Below are positions 43,977-51,490 of a stretch of 64,000 bases of DNA, one piece after another. Position numbers and translations under genes: made by a program. The notes under the pieces were generated by a model that saw only the letters and a list, made by a program, of their open reading frames with translations, was not told where the DNA came from and did not search any database. The DNA comes from an uncultured Sulfurovum sp. GTDB lineage: Bacteria > Campylobacterota > Campylobacteria > Campylobacterales > Sulfurovaceae. How positions within the stretch are numbered: the first letter of the stretch is position 1; each line of letters opens with the position of its first letter. Where the stretch lies: NCBI GenBank assembly GCA_902727855.1, contig CACVAS010000030.1:1-64000 (forward strand), written 5' to 3'.

Positions 43977-45368
43977 ATTATCAGAACATACGTTGCTTTT
44001 ATTCTCTCTTTGTTGTTACATATACTGGTTTTTTATTTGGCCTATCTTTTATTACAAGATGTCATCATAAAGTCATCTAGTAGCTCACAACACACTATGT
44101 CTTTAAACCTGCAAGACTTCCAGAACCCACCCTCTAACCCAGAAATGCAAGAGTCTACCCTACCTCCAAGTGATACCTTGCCAGAAGAAGATGAAGCTGT
44201 CCAAAAAGCCTCACAAAAAACCTCAGTAGAAACCTCACTTCCCAAAGAGTCTCTCAGTAGAGAAGAAGAAACCAAACGTCTGTTTGAAAAAATCTCACAA
44301 TCAAGTCAAGAAATCTCCCATCAAGAAGAGACAAAACGACTCTTAGAAAAAATAGCCAATGCTCCAAAGGAAAAAGCAGCCAAAGAAAAACGACTAAACG
44401 AAGAAAAAGAAAAGAAAAAAGAAAACGAAGCACGTCTTGCCAAAATAGCACAAGAAAAATTAGAACTAGAAAAGAAAAAACAAGAAGTACTCGCAAAGAA
44501 AAAAGCGGAAGATGAAGAGAAGGCACGACTACTAAAAGTAGAAAAAGAACGTCTTGAGGCTGTCAAAAAAGCTGAAAAAGAAAAAGAAGAAAAAGCTCAA
44601 CTTGCATTACTAGAAGAAAAAAAACTTGAAGAGGTAAAACGTGCACAAGAAGCCCTAGCCTTAGAAAAGAGAAAAAAGGCTGAAGCTATCAAAAAAGCGC
44701 AAGAAAAAGAAAAGCTTGCTGCTCTAGAAGCCAAAAGACTTGAAGAAAAGAAACTTGAAGCCAAACGAATTAAAGAAAAAAAACGTAAAACACGTCTCAA
44801 AAAAGAAAGACTGGCTAAGCAAAAAGCCAAACAACGTGCCAAGAGAAAAGCAGAGGCACAAAAACAAGCAAAACAGAAACAAGCAAAAAGAAAAAAAGAA
44901 AAACAAAGAAAACGTAAACTTGCAAAACAGAAAGAAAAACAGAAATCTCAAAAATCTCTTGCCAACTCTCTTATGAAAAGTACCACAAGCTACAAAGCTA
45001 AAAAGCGTAACTCATCTTCTATGAAAATGATTAAAAAGTTTTATGGTGCAGAGTTCAATGGCTTTACAGGTACACAAAAAGAGTTTATAAAACGTAATCT
45101 AGGAGATATTTACCGTATTACACAACGTACACTTTCTCGTAACGGATACCCAGATGTCGCACGTCGAACCAAACAACATGGTACACAAATGGTGACTTTT
45201 TACTTACACCCAAATGGGAACATAACAGGTCTCAGGTTTAAAAAACGCTTAGGGTATGCCTCTTTGGACAACAACACTATGCGTGTCATACGCATAGCCT
45301 ACAAAGACTACCCAAGACCCAAAACAAAAACAAAAATTACATTTTATGTACAGTATAATTTGTATTAA
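43977..45368 (+). CDS. TonB-family energy transducer with long Lys/Glu-rich linker and apparent non-AUG start
   Basis: About 463 residues: an N-terminal membrane anchor (RTYVAFILSLLLHILVFYLA), a linker dominated by Lys, Glu, Ala and Arg from about residue 95 to 325, then a TonB C-terminal domain (VTFYLHPNGNITGLRFKKRL, SLDNNTMRVIRIAY). It should couple inner-membrane proton energy to an outer-membrane partner. The linker recalls TolA. No ATG, GTG or TTG exists in frame between the stop at 43938 and TTG 44010, yet coding-like sequence continues upstream. AAGGAGAGG directly precedes ATT at 43977, the likely start; ATC at 43980 is the alternative. No exbB or exbD is adjacent. Confidence 0.75.
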   Translation: MIRTYVAFILSLLLHILVFYLAYLLLQDVIIKSSSSSQHTMSLNLQDFQNPPSNPEMQESTLPPSDTLPEEDEAVQKASQKTSVETSLPKESLSREEETKRLFEKISQSSQEISHQEETKRLLEKIANAPKEKAAKEKRLNEEKEKKKENEARLAKIAQEKLELEKKKQEVLAKKKAEDEEKARLLKVEKERLEAVKKAEKEKEEKAQLALLEEKKLEEVKRAQEALALEKRKKAEAIKKAQEKEKLAALEAKRLEEKKLEAKRIKEKKRKTRLKKERLAKQKAKQRAKRKAEAQKQAKQKQAKRKKEKQRKRKLAKQKEKQKSQKSLANSLMKSTTSYKAKKRNSSSMKMIKKFYGAEFNGFTGTQKEFIKRNLGDIYRITQRTLSRNGYPDVARRTKQHGTQMVTFYLHPNGNITGLRFKKRLGYASLDNNTMRVIRIAYKDYPRPKTKTKITFYVQYNLY

Positions 45369-45381
45369 CCCAAAAAAGCAA

Positions 45382-45747
45382 CTACAATGCAGCCTTTAAA
45401 AGTTTAAGCTCATACGCTTCCAACCCAAGCACAAAACTCTCTTCTATCATTTGACATAAAAGTACTTCATCTACCTCATCTAGGGTTTTAAAATACAAAT
45501 GACGCACAATTTTACCTTCACCTTTTAACATGGGAAATTGTGCTTGTAGTTTATGCCCTTTCCCAAATGCTACCACAAATTGACTGCCTTTCGTTCTCAT
45601 CATGACTATGACACCGTATTCATCAGAGTATGATGTCTGTTTAGCATTTTTAAGCTCTTTTATTTGTGTGTAAGAGAGGAGTATCTTACGTATAGTTTTA
45701 AAAATAGAAGCAAACTCGCCCTTACTGTCTATATCATATTGTTTCAA
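45382..45747 (-). CDS. DUF1801-like protein
   Basis: A 121-residue soluble protein resembling DUF1801 (YdhG-like fold): IRKILLSYTQIKELKNAKQT, YGVIVMMRTKGSQFVVAFGK, IVRHLYFKTLDEVDEVL. The function of the family is unsettled. The start is TTG at 45747 with GAGGG upstream. It follows the DUF1835 gene by four bases, so the two are cotranscribed. Confidence 0.65.
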   Translation of the reverse strand: MKQYDIDSKGEFASIFKTIRKILLSYTQIKELKNAKQTSYSDEYGVIVMMRTKGSQFVVAFGKGHKLQAQFPMLKGEGKIVRHLYFKTLDEVDEVLLCQMIEESFVLGLEAYELKLLKAAL

Positions 45748-45751
45748 TTGT

Positions 45752-46699
45752 TTAACCCTCTAAACGCTTTAATGTTTGACCATCCCATACCCATAGATTG
45801 TCATGGGTAAGATGCACACCACCAATCCATTTATCTATCTCTTCTAGCATTAGCCAATGTTTAGTACCATCCAACACTTCTCTACCCATCTGTGTTATTT
45901 CTATAGACTGTTTTGGATTTATGGGCAACAGTGGCATGTTTATTTTAAGTAGAGGTGTTTTGGCTTCTAGCATCTCTTTGAGTATGTTCCAAAAGCTACT
46001 GTCACCTAAAAACCTTCTCTCTTCTGTTTTTATATACTCTCCAAACACACGTCCAGGTTTAGATTCTCCCTTTGCTATGACTTCTAGTGCTATATTTGCC
46101 GTACGAGAAAGTCCATTTTTCTCACTAGGGTACTCTTCTAAAAGCCTTAACACCGCACATTCTAAAAATGGAAGTAATGAGGTATCTTTCTTTAAAAAAT
46201 CTTGCCATACTAAAGGGTTAGGCGAAGTAAATGCTTTCCAACATTCAGCCCCTAAACTAAGATGCTCTTTACTAATGGCTGTTTCATACTTTTGTAACTC
46301 CAACATCTCACTAGGTGCACACATACCTAAATAGTTATCTGTACAGATAATGGACAATGTACACGAGACAGGATGGGTATGCAAAAAATCCAATATCTGT
46401 AAAAGTTGTAACTGATCATAAAGATCATGTTCAAACCACAAAAGTATTTTTTCATACCTCTCTAACGAACGCATCATACTATCTCGTGATTCAAAACTGT
46501 GTTTTACATCTTCAAACGTACCGTAATCTTGACTTATATACGCAATACGTGTTTTTGACAAAACTTCTAAACTCAACCCTGCTGGCACTACACCCTCATG
46601 TAATATATCTCTCCAAGGAAGAAAGTCTCCCTCTACTCCAGCCTCTTTCATGATGTCTACTGCGACATCACCATTGGTAATATGTAGTGTTTTATTCAT
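45752..46699 (-). CDS. DUF1835 domain protein
   Basis: A 315-residue protein with the DUF1835 N-terminus: LHITNGDVAVDIMKEAGVEG, then FLPWRDILHEGVVP, and IARISYISQ-like and LWFEHDLYDQLQLLQILDFL blocks near residues 60-120. The C-terminal part includes a winged-helix-like region near the end (ITQMGREVLDGTKHWLMLEE). Biochemical role unknown. AAGGATTACCT precedes the ATG. Confidence 0.75.
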   Translation of the reverse strand: MNKTLHITNGDVAVDIMKEAGVEGDFLPWRDILHEGVVPAGLSLEVLSKTRIAYISQDYGTFEDVKHSFESRDSMMRSLERYEKILLWFEHDLYDQLQLLQILDFLHTHPVSCTLSIICTDNYLGMCAPSEMLELQKYETAISKEHLSLGAECWKAFTSPNPLVWQDFLKKDTSLLPFLECAVLRLLEEYPSEKNGLSRTANIALEVIAKGESKPGRVFGEYIKTEERRFLGDSSFWNILKEMLEAKTPLLKINMPLLPINPKQSIEITQMGREVLDGTKHWLMLEEIDKWIGGVHLTHDNLWVWDGQTLKRLEG

Positions 46700-46735
46700 A
46701 GGTAATCCTTAAAATACATTATAGCAAATGATAAA

Positions 46736-47425
46736 TCACACCAAAGCCTTTTTTAAAGCCTCCACATAGACATCAATATACTTCTGTTTCTCTTTACGTC
46801 TATACTGCATCACCCATCTTGGATGAGGCACCACATCTATGCTCTCAAAACAGTGATGCTTTTTGTTAAATGCTTCCAAGTACTTAAGGTTTTTACCAGT
46901 TCCCACACAGATAATGTTAGGTCTTGCTTGAGGCATAGCCATCTGCTCTAAGAGTGTCTGAGTGATGTAAGGCTCTAACTTCTCTTGCGTTATTTTGTCA
47001 TCATAGTAGTTATAGTTCTTCCCCTCTTTAATGAGTCCTAGTGGCATGGTAGTCGTAAAGAAAAAGTCACTATAAAACTTCTCTACCCCACCATACGCTT
47101 CTATGACTTCAAACATAAAACTAGCAGATATCTCTACACGTTTGTCAAAGCTATTGGGTATATCACAGTAGGTTTCCAAATGATACGCATCTGCAAACCC
47201 AACACCCGTCACACCTGAACCAAGTCTCCCAGGGTTGATTCCCACAAGATAGATTCTTGGATTTGTGTCATGATAGTATTTGTTAAAAAAGGTTTGCATC
47301 ACTCTTTTAGTCTCAAGGTTGTCAAAAGGGTAGATGGTTCCCACCCCTTTAGGTAAAGGTGGGTTGGCTTCAAGACTAAAATAAAAGTCTAAAATGTGTT
47401 GTGAAAAAGAAATTGTATTATACAT
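46736..47425 (-). CDS. Uracil-DNA glycosylase-family protein (SMUG2-like)
   Basis: A 229-residue protein. RIYLVGINPGRLGSGVTGVG (about residues 57-76) is the glycosylase active-site loop in the GxNPG form. DSGFGF-type residues are replaced, and IICVGTGKNLKYLEAF with VVPHPRWVMQYRRKEK near the C-terminus contains the conserved catalytic His region. It resembles SMUG2/DUF4918 proteins and would remove uracil or a modified base from DNA. No ribosome binding site is obvious before the ATG. Confidence 0.78.
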   Translation of the reverse strand: MYNTISFSQHILDFYFSLEANPPLPKGVGTIYPFDNLETKRVMQTFFNKYYHDTNPRIYLVGINPGRLGSGVTGVGFADAYHLETYCDIPNSFDKRVEISASFMFEVIEAYGGVEKFYSDFFFTTTMPLGLIKEGKNYNYYDDKITQEKLEPYITQTLLEQMAMPQARPNIICVGTGKNLKYLEAFNKKHHCFESIDVVPHPRWVMQYRRKEKQKYIDVYVEALKKALV

Positions 47426-47640
47426 AGTTCATTATATCAAAAGCCATCTGTTTGCATCTTTTACTCTTTTACTCTTTTATGGAGTGCCATATATTTGTGA
47501 ACCTATGCAAGACTGCAAAAACATTTTGTATCATTCATCAATAAAACTCATTACAAGTATATAAATTTTATATATTAAAAATATAATTTTATTAATAATA
47601 ATTGATGTATACTACTCTACATCAACTTTAAAGGCAAATT

Positions 47641-48507
47641 ATGAAAAAAATACTTATTCCCTCAATCACTGCTATCTTAGCTACGCAGTTAATTGCACAA
47701 ACACATACAGCACATGTTGCAACAGAACATCATGCAGCAGTGGCAGACACAGTCATATCAGAACAACGCGCTAAACTTGCTAGTAACACCAAAGATAAAG
47801 GTTTTGGTCCACAGTCACCAAGAGACATAGACACCATAGAAGGAGACAATACACTTGACTTTAACGCGGCACCTCCATACAGTGAAATGAACCTTTGTAA
47901 CATACACTTTCATGAAAATGCAGAACATAAGGGAGGAGAGTTTACCAAGTATGCAGGTAATGGCGATGGACATGGCTACAACAGTGGTTTCGAGTACTCC
48001 GGTACACTCAGCCAAACAGAGCTTGCACCCATAGAAGAAAAAATATGCCCTAACGAGCATGGTGATTTAGAACCTGGAGACACCATAGAAGTTCACTATG
48101 TACACTCTACGGCAAAAGTAAAACCTGGTCCAACACTTGCTTCTTGTTTAAGTGAGGCAGTGCAAAACCCTCAGCTTCGTGTAGAAACACAAGTTTATGT
48201 TGTTACCAATGACAAAGATGCCTTAGACTTTAAAACACTCACTGCACATGGTCTAAAAAACGGCTTTCATCAAGCGTTAAACATACCAGACAATACAGGT
48301 ACACCCGTACGTTACGACGGCTCAACCACGGGACCAGGCTACAACGAGATAGGCTCACCTCTACAAGTTTCATGGAGTGTACGCCCTAAAGTACTTAAAG
48401 TCAACATCGCTACTGTTGGAGAGTGGTGTAAAGGCAATGTCTTTAAAGAAGACCATGGTCATGGGGTAAGAAACCTTGTGACAAACCCTGCCCTTCTTTC
48501 AGACTAA
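47641..48507 (+). CDS. Periplasmic delta-class carbonic anhydrase
   Basis: A 288-residue protein with a clear signal peptide (MKKILIPSITAILATQLIAQ). The core MNLCNIHFHENAEHKGGEF (about residue 83) carries a His-x-His zinc-binding pattern with nearby Glu and His. Further conserved-looking blocks are IEVHYVHSTAKVKPGPTLAS and LRVETQVYVV. This matches proteins annotated as delta-class carbonic anhydrases, first known from marine algae. It would interconvert CO2 and bicarbonate outside the cytoplasm, useful to an autotroph. A/T-rich DNA (47520-47640) precedes it and AAGG lies near the ATG. Confidence 0.75.
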   Translation: MKKILIPSITAILATQLIAQTHTAHVATEHHAAVADTVISEQRAKLASNTKDKGFGPQSPRDIDTIEGDNTLDFNAAPPYSEMNLCNIHFHENAEHKGGEFTKYAGNGDGHGYNSGFEYSGTLSQTELAPIEEKICPNEHGDLEPGDTIEVHYVHSTAKVKPGPTLASCLSEAVQNPQLRVETQVYVVTNDKDALDFKTLTAHGLKNGFHQALNIPDNTGTPVRYDGSTTGPGYNEIGSPLQVSWSVRPKVLKVNIATVGEWCKGNVFKEDHGHGVRNLVTNPALLSD

Positions 48508-48590
48508 CCTTTACAGGTTGGCAAAGGTGGTTTGGCTGTTTATAAGGTTTTTTGAATAAGATAATTTTATATACTAAAAAGGAGTCAATC

Positions 48591-48938
48591 TTGGCTTACT
48601 ACATACTAAAGCTTATCATTACAACACTCTTAATCGTCTTGATCTCTGAGATCTCAAAGCGTAGTAGTCTTGCAGGTGCCCTGCTTGCAGCTATTCCTTT
48701 GGTATCTATACTCGCTATGACATGGATGTATATAGATACAGACAGTAGTGAAAAAGCTGTAGAATTCTCCCAAAACATCGTTTGGCTCATTGCACCCTCT
48801 ATAACTCTCTTCATCGCCTTTCCTATACTCATAAGTAAGGGGTTAAACTTTTATGTAAGTATGTTTATCTCTATAGCCTTAACTGTCTTAGCCTATTACT
48901 CTGTCATATTTATTTTAGAAAAGTCAGGCATAAGATAA
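48591..48938 (+). CDS. DUF3147 family membrane protein
   Basis: A 115-residue protein with four helices: YYILKLIITTLLIVLISEIS, then SSLAGALLAAIPLVSILAMT, IVWLIAPSITLFIAFPILI, and a last helix near residue 95. The first part KRSSLAGALLAAIPLVS is characteristic of DUF3147. Function unknown. A TTG at 48552 is in frame, but TTG at 48591 has AAAAAGGAG six bases upstream and is the true start by position. Confidence 0.75.
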   Translation: MAYYILKLIITTLLIVLISEISKRSSLAGALLAAIPLVSILAMTWMYIDTDSSEKAVEFSQNIVWLIAPSITLFIAFPILISKGLNFYVSMFISIALTVLAYYSVIFILEKSGIR

Positions 48939-48986
48939 ATTGAAAATAGATGATAGCTCTAACTCTTATAGTGCTATCATACACTC

Positions 48987-50123
48987 ATGACAAACAACAC
49001 CCCTAAAAACATACAAATATCCCTCCTTCTTGTAGCCACACTTGGCGTGATGTCGGGTATCACTATCGTCTCCTCACTGCCACTCATAAGCCACACATTT
49101 ACAGAAGTGCCTAACATTGAGTTTCTTTCTAAACTCATGCTTACCATCCCCTCCATCATCATCGCACTTTTTTCACCTTTTGCTGGGCACATTGTAGATA
49201 AATTCGGACGGCTTAAACCACTCTATGTGGGTATCTTTCTTTTCATCATTGGTGGGAGTTCGGGGTTTTATCTACATGACTTTTATGCCATTCTTGTAGG
49301 ACGTGCCATACTCGGACTTGGTGTCTCACTCATCATGACTTCAAGTACCGCACTCATAGGAGACTACTTTTCTGAAGAGCTACGTCATAAGTTTATGGCT
49401 AAGCAAGGCTTAACCGTTGCGATGGGAGGCATACTCTTCATCACTGCTGGTGGACTGCTGGCACAGATGCACTGGTCGTACCCTTTTGCTATCTACCTTA
49501 TACCCATACTTTTTGTGCCTTTTTTGCTCAAGTCACTCTATGAACCTGCAAAACACAAACCCGCACAAGACCTAGAAGTAGAAGCCAAGCTGTTACCAGT
49601 CTATCTCACTGCATTTTTTGTGATGGTACTCTTCTACATGCTACCCACACAGTTTCCCTACCTCATAGTCAATGAACTAGGAGGGAAGCCTCAAACCATA
49701 GGTTTTGTCATAGCCACCGCCATGACCTTCAACGCCATTACCGCTATGCAGTACGCCAAGCTCAAAGCAAGGCTGAGTTACCAACAGATATTTTCCCTCA
49801 CCTTCGCACTCTTTGGGACGGGACTCTTGCTTATCTCTCAGGCAGACAGCATCGCATTTCTTTTCTTTGCCACAGCACCCATAGGCATGGGGTTTGGACT
49901 CTTACTAGTCAACACCAACTCATGGTTTCTCTCTCTAGTACCAGCACACAAACGCGGTAAAGCCTCAGGTGTACTCACCTCTAGCCTCTTTCTAGGACAG
50001 TTCTCTTCTCCCATACTCTTCGAGCCTATTGTGAGTGCGTATGGCATACAGGGGTTGTTTTTGGGAGTGGCGGTGTTTTCGATTTTGCTTTCGGGGGTTT
50101 TGGGGTTTAGGAGTAAAGGCTAA
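48987..50123 (+). CDS. MFS transporter
   Basis: A 378-residue transporter of the major facilitator superfamily with about twelve helices. The loop 2-3 motif appears as GHIVDKFGRLKPLYVG (about residue 69), and RAILGLGVSLIMTSSTALIG matches the motif-B region. It is probably a drug- or metabolite-efflux type, with substrate unknown. No ribosome binding site is visible; TATAGT and TATCAT occur just upstream, so a very short leader is possible. It ends 16 bases before the convergent DUF6880 gene. Confidence 0.85.
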   Translation: MTNNTPKNIQISLLLVATLGVMSGITIVSSLPLISHTFTEVPNIEFLSKLMLTIPSIIIALFSPFAGHIVDKFGRLKPLYVGIFLFIIGGSSGFYLHDFYAILVGRAILGLGVSLIMTSSTALIGDYFSEELRHKFMAKQGLTVAMGGILFITAGGLLAQMHWSYPFAIYLIPILFVPFLLKSLYEPAKHKPAQDLEVEAKLLPVYLTAFFVMVLFYMLPTQFPYLIVNELGGKPQTIGFVIATAMTFNAITAMQYAKLKARLSYQQIFSLTFALFGTGLLLISQADSIAFLFFATAPIGMGFGLLLVNTNSWFLSLVPAHKRGKASGVLTSSLFLGQFSSPILFEPIVSAYGIQGLFLGVAVFSILLSGVLGFRSKG

Positions 50124-50139
50124 AGTGTGATCTGTATTA

Positions 50140-51486
50140 CTACAATTCTCCAAAAGCCTTGAAAAATAACTCTACAAATTTTGCTTTTCTTTTATGGGTG
50201 TTAATAAGCCTTTCCATATAAAACATATTCTCTTCTATCTCCCATGAAGTAGTATCATCATTTGCTTTTTCTATCTTCAAACACTCTTTTAAAACTCTTA
50301 TAACGGAAGGATAGTTTTTGCTTTGCGAAGTTTCCAAAGCTTTTTCACAACTGTCTCTATAAATTAAAATAGCCTCTTGGGGATACTCTTTTTTTAACCA
50401 ATTTACGATCTTTCTCAGTTCATTAGCATAGATATATTGTGTCTCCAATGAACCTTGATGCTCCCAAATATATTTCGCTGCAAGTTCTGGTTCATCTAAG
50501 CTATGAAAAAAATGTATCTCTTCTGAAAATGAGAGATTTTCTACATCTTTCAATGCCTCTTCTTTCACCTGTTGTTGCATCACACCCTCAAATCTAGAAA
50601 GATACTTTTTAAGAACTTCCGGAGACTTTGTCTTATCATACCAGTTTTTATATGCCAATGTCACATTCATAGGCTGATTAAGTTTTTCATATGCCCACAC
50701 TTGAAGCTCATAAAAATCTTGTGCTTTATATCTGTCTACCATCTTTATACTATTAAGCATATCTACAACAGATGCCGCATCATTGGCATACTTATATTCT
50801 TTGGCAAAATTCAATAGATCCCTTTCCTCAATCTCTCTACCGTGAAACTGGAACGACTTAATGTAAAGTGCCGGCTTTTTAAGGTAATGTGCACACAACT
50901 CTAACACGTGAATATCATCAAAGCTATCGTCATTTTTATCTTGTCTCTTTTCACATTTGAGATAAAACTCATCATAAATTCTTTGTAGCACTGCGTGAGG
51001 TACTTTTTCTGAAAACAAAGACCGTACGCCAAACCCATCACACACAAGCATCTCCATGATGTCAGCATAAACCTCATCATCACTCAATACACCCAAACAG
51101 CTATTCCAACCCTCTTCAGCACTGGCATAACTCACTTGTATGCTCCCTGCACTGTCGTCTGAACGTAGATACACTTTGGAGTCTGTGAAGATAAGCTCTT
51201 TAAAAAGCCGTGAAGCCATTTTCTCATCCTCTACCATCAACTCTATATCTTCTACTATACTAGCGATTTTTTCAGCAAATTCAAACGACTCATAATAATT
51301 GATAAACTTTCGCCCGCGTCTTATGGAAGCGATATCTTTTTTGATACTCTTCAACAGTGCTTCAGGGTCATTTTTAAGGAGTATCTTTTCTACTTTTTCA
51401 TAAAGTATATTATTACTGTCTATCTGTGTATAGACTAAGTCTGCCAACACATCATGCGAGATTGATTTTATGTTTTCTAATGTCAC
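50140..51486 (-). CDS. DUF6880-like helical protein at the end of the type I operon
   Basis: A 448-residue, mostly alpha-helical, TPR-like soluble protein. The N-terminus (LENIKSISHDVLADLVYTQI) and the block SYASAEEGWNSCLGVLSDDE resemble proteins listed as DUF6880; function unknown. The frame is open to 51567 inside hsdR, but GTG at 51486 has AAAGGTG upstream and begins four bases after the hsdR stop, so it is cotranscribed with hsdR. Its position suggests an accessory to the restriction system. Confidence 0.6.
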   Translation of the reverse strand: MTLENIKSISHDVLADLVYTQIDSNNILYEKVEKILLKNDPEALLKSIKKDIASIRRGRKFINYYESFEFAEKIASIVEDIELMVEDEKMASRLFKELIFTDSKVYLRSDDSAGSIQVSYASAEEGWNSCLGVLSDDEVYADIMEMLVCDGFGVRSLFSEKVPHAVLQRIYDEFYLKCEKRQDKNDDSFDDIHVLELCAHYLKKPALYIKSFQFHGREIEERDLLNFAKEYKYANDAASVVDMLNSIKMVDRYKAQDFYELQVWAYEKLNQPMNVTLAYKNWYDKTKSPEVLKKYLSRFEGVMQQQVKEEALKDVENLSFSEEIHFFHSLDEPELAAKYIWEHQGSLETQYIYANELRKIVNWLKKEYPQEAILIYRDSCEKALETSQSKNYPSVIRVLKECLKIEKANDDTTSWEIEENMFYMERLINTHKRKAKFVELFFKAFGEL

Positions 51487-51490
51487 TTTT

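Noticed and set aside
44254-44951. Several Phe/Leu/Ser-rich minus-strand frames opposite the TonB-like linker
   Set aside because: They are the mirror image of the AAA/GAA-rich Lys-Glu codons and look like membrane proteins only by chance.
45798-46334. A 178-codon plus-strand frame opposite the DUF1835 gene
   Set aside because: It is antisense to a gene with family matches and its own ribosome binding site, and the translation is low-complexity Ser/Leu typical of a shadow frame.
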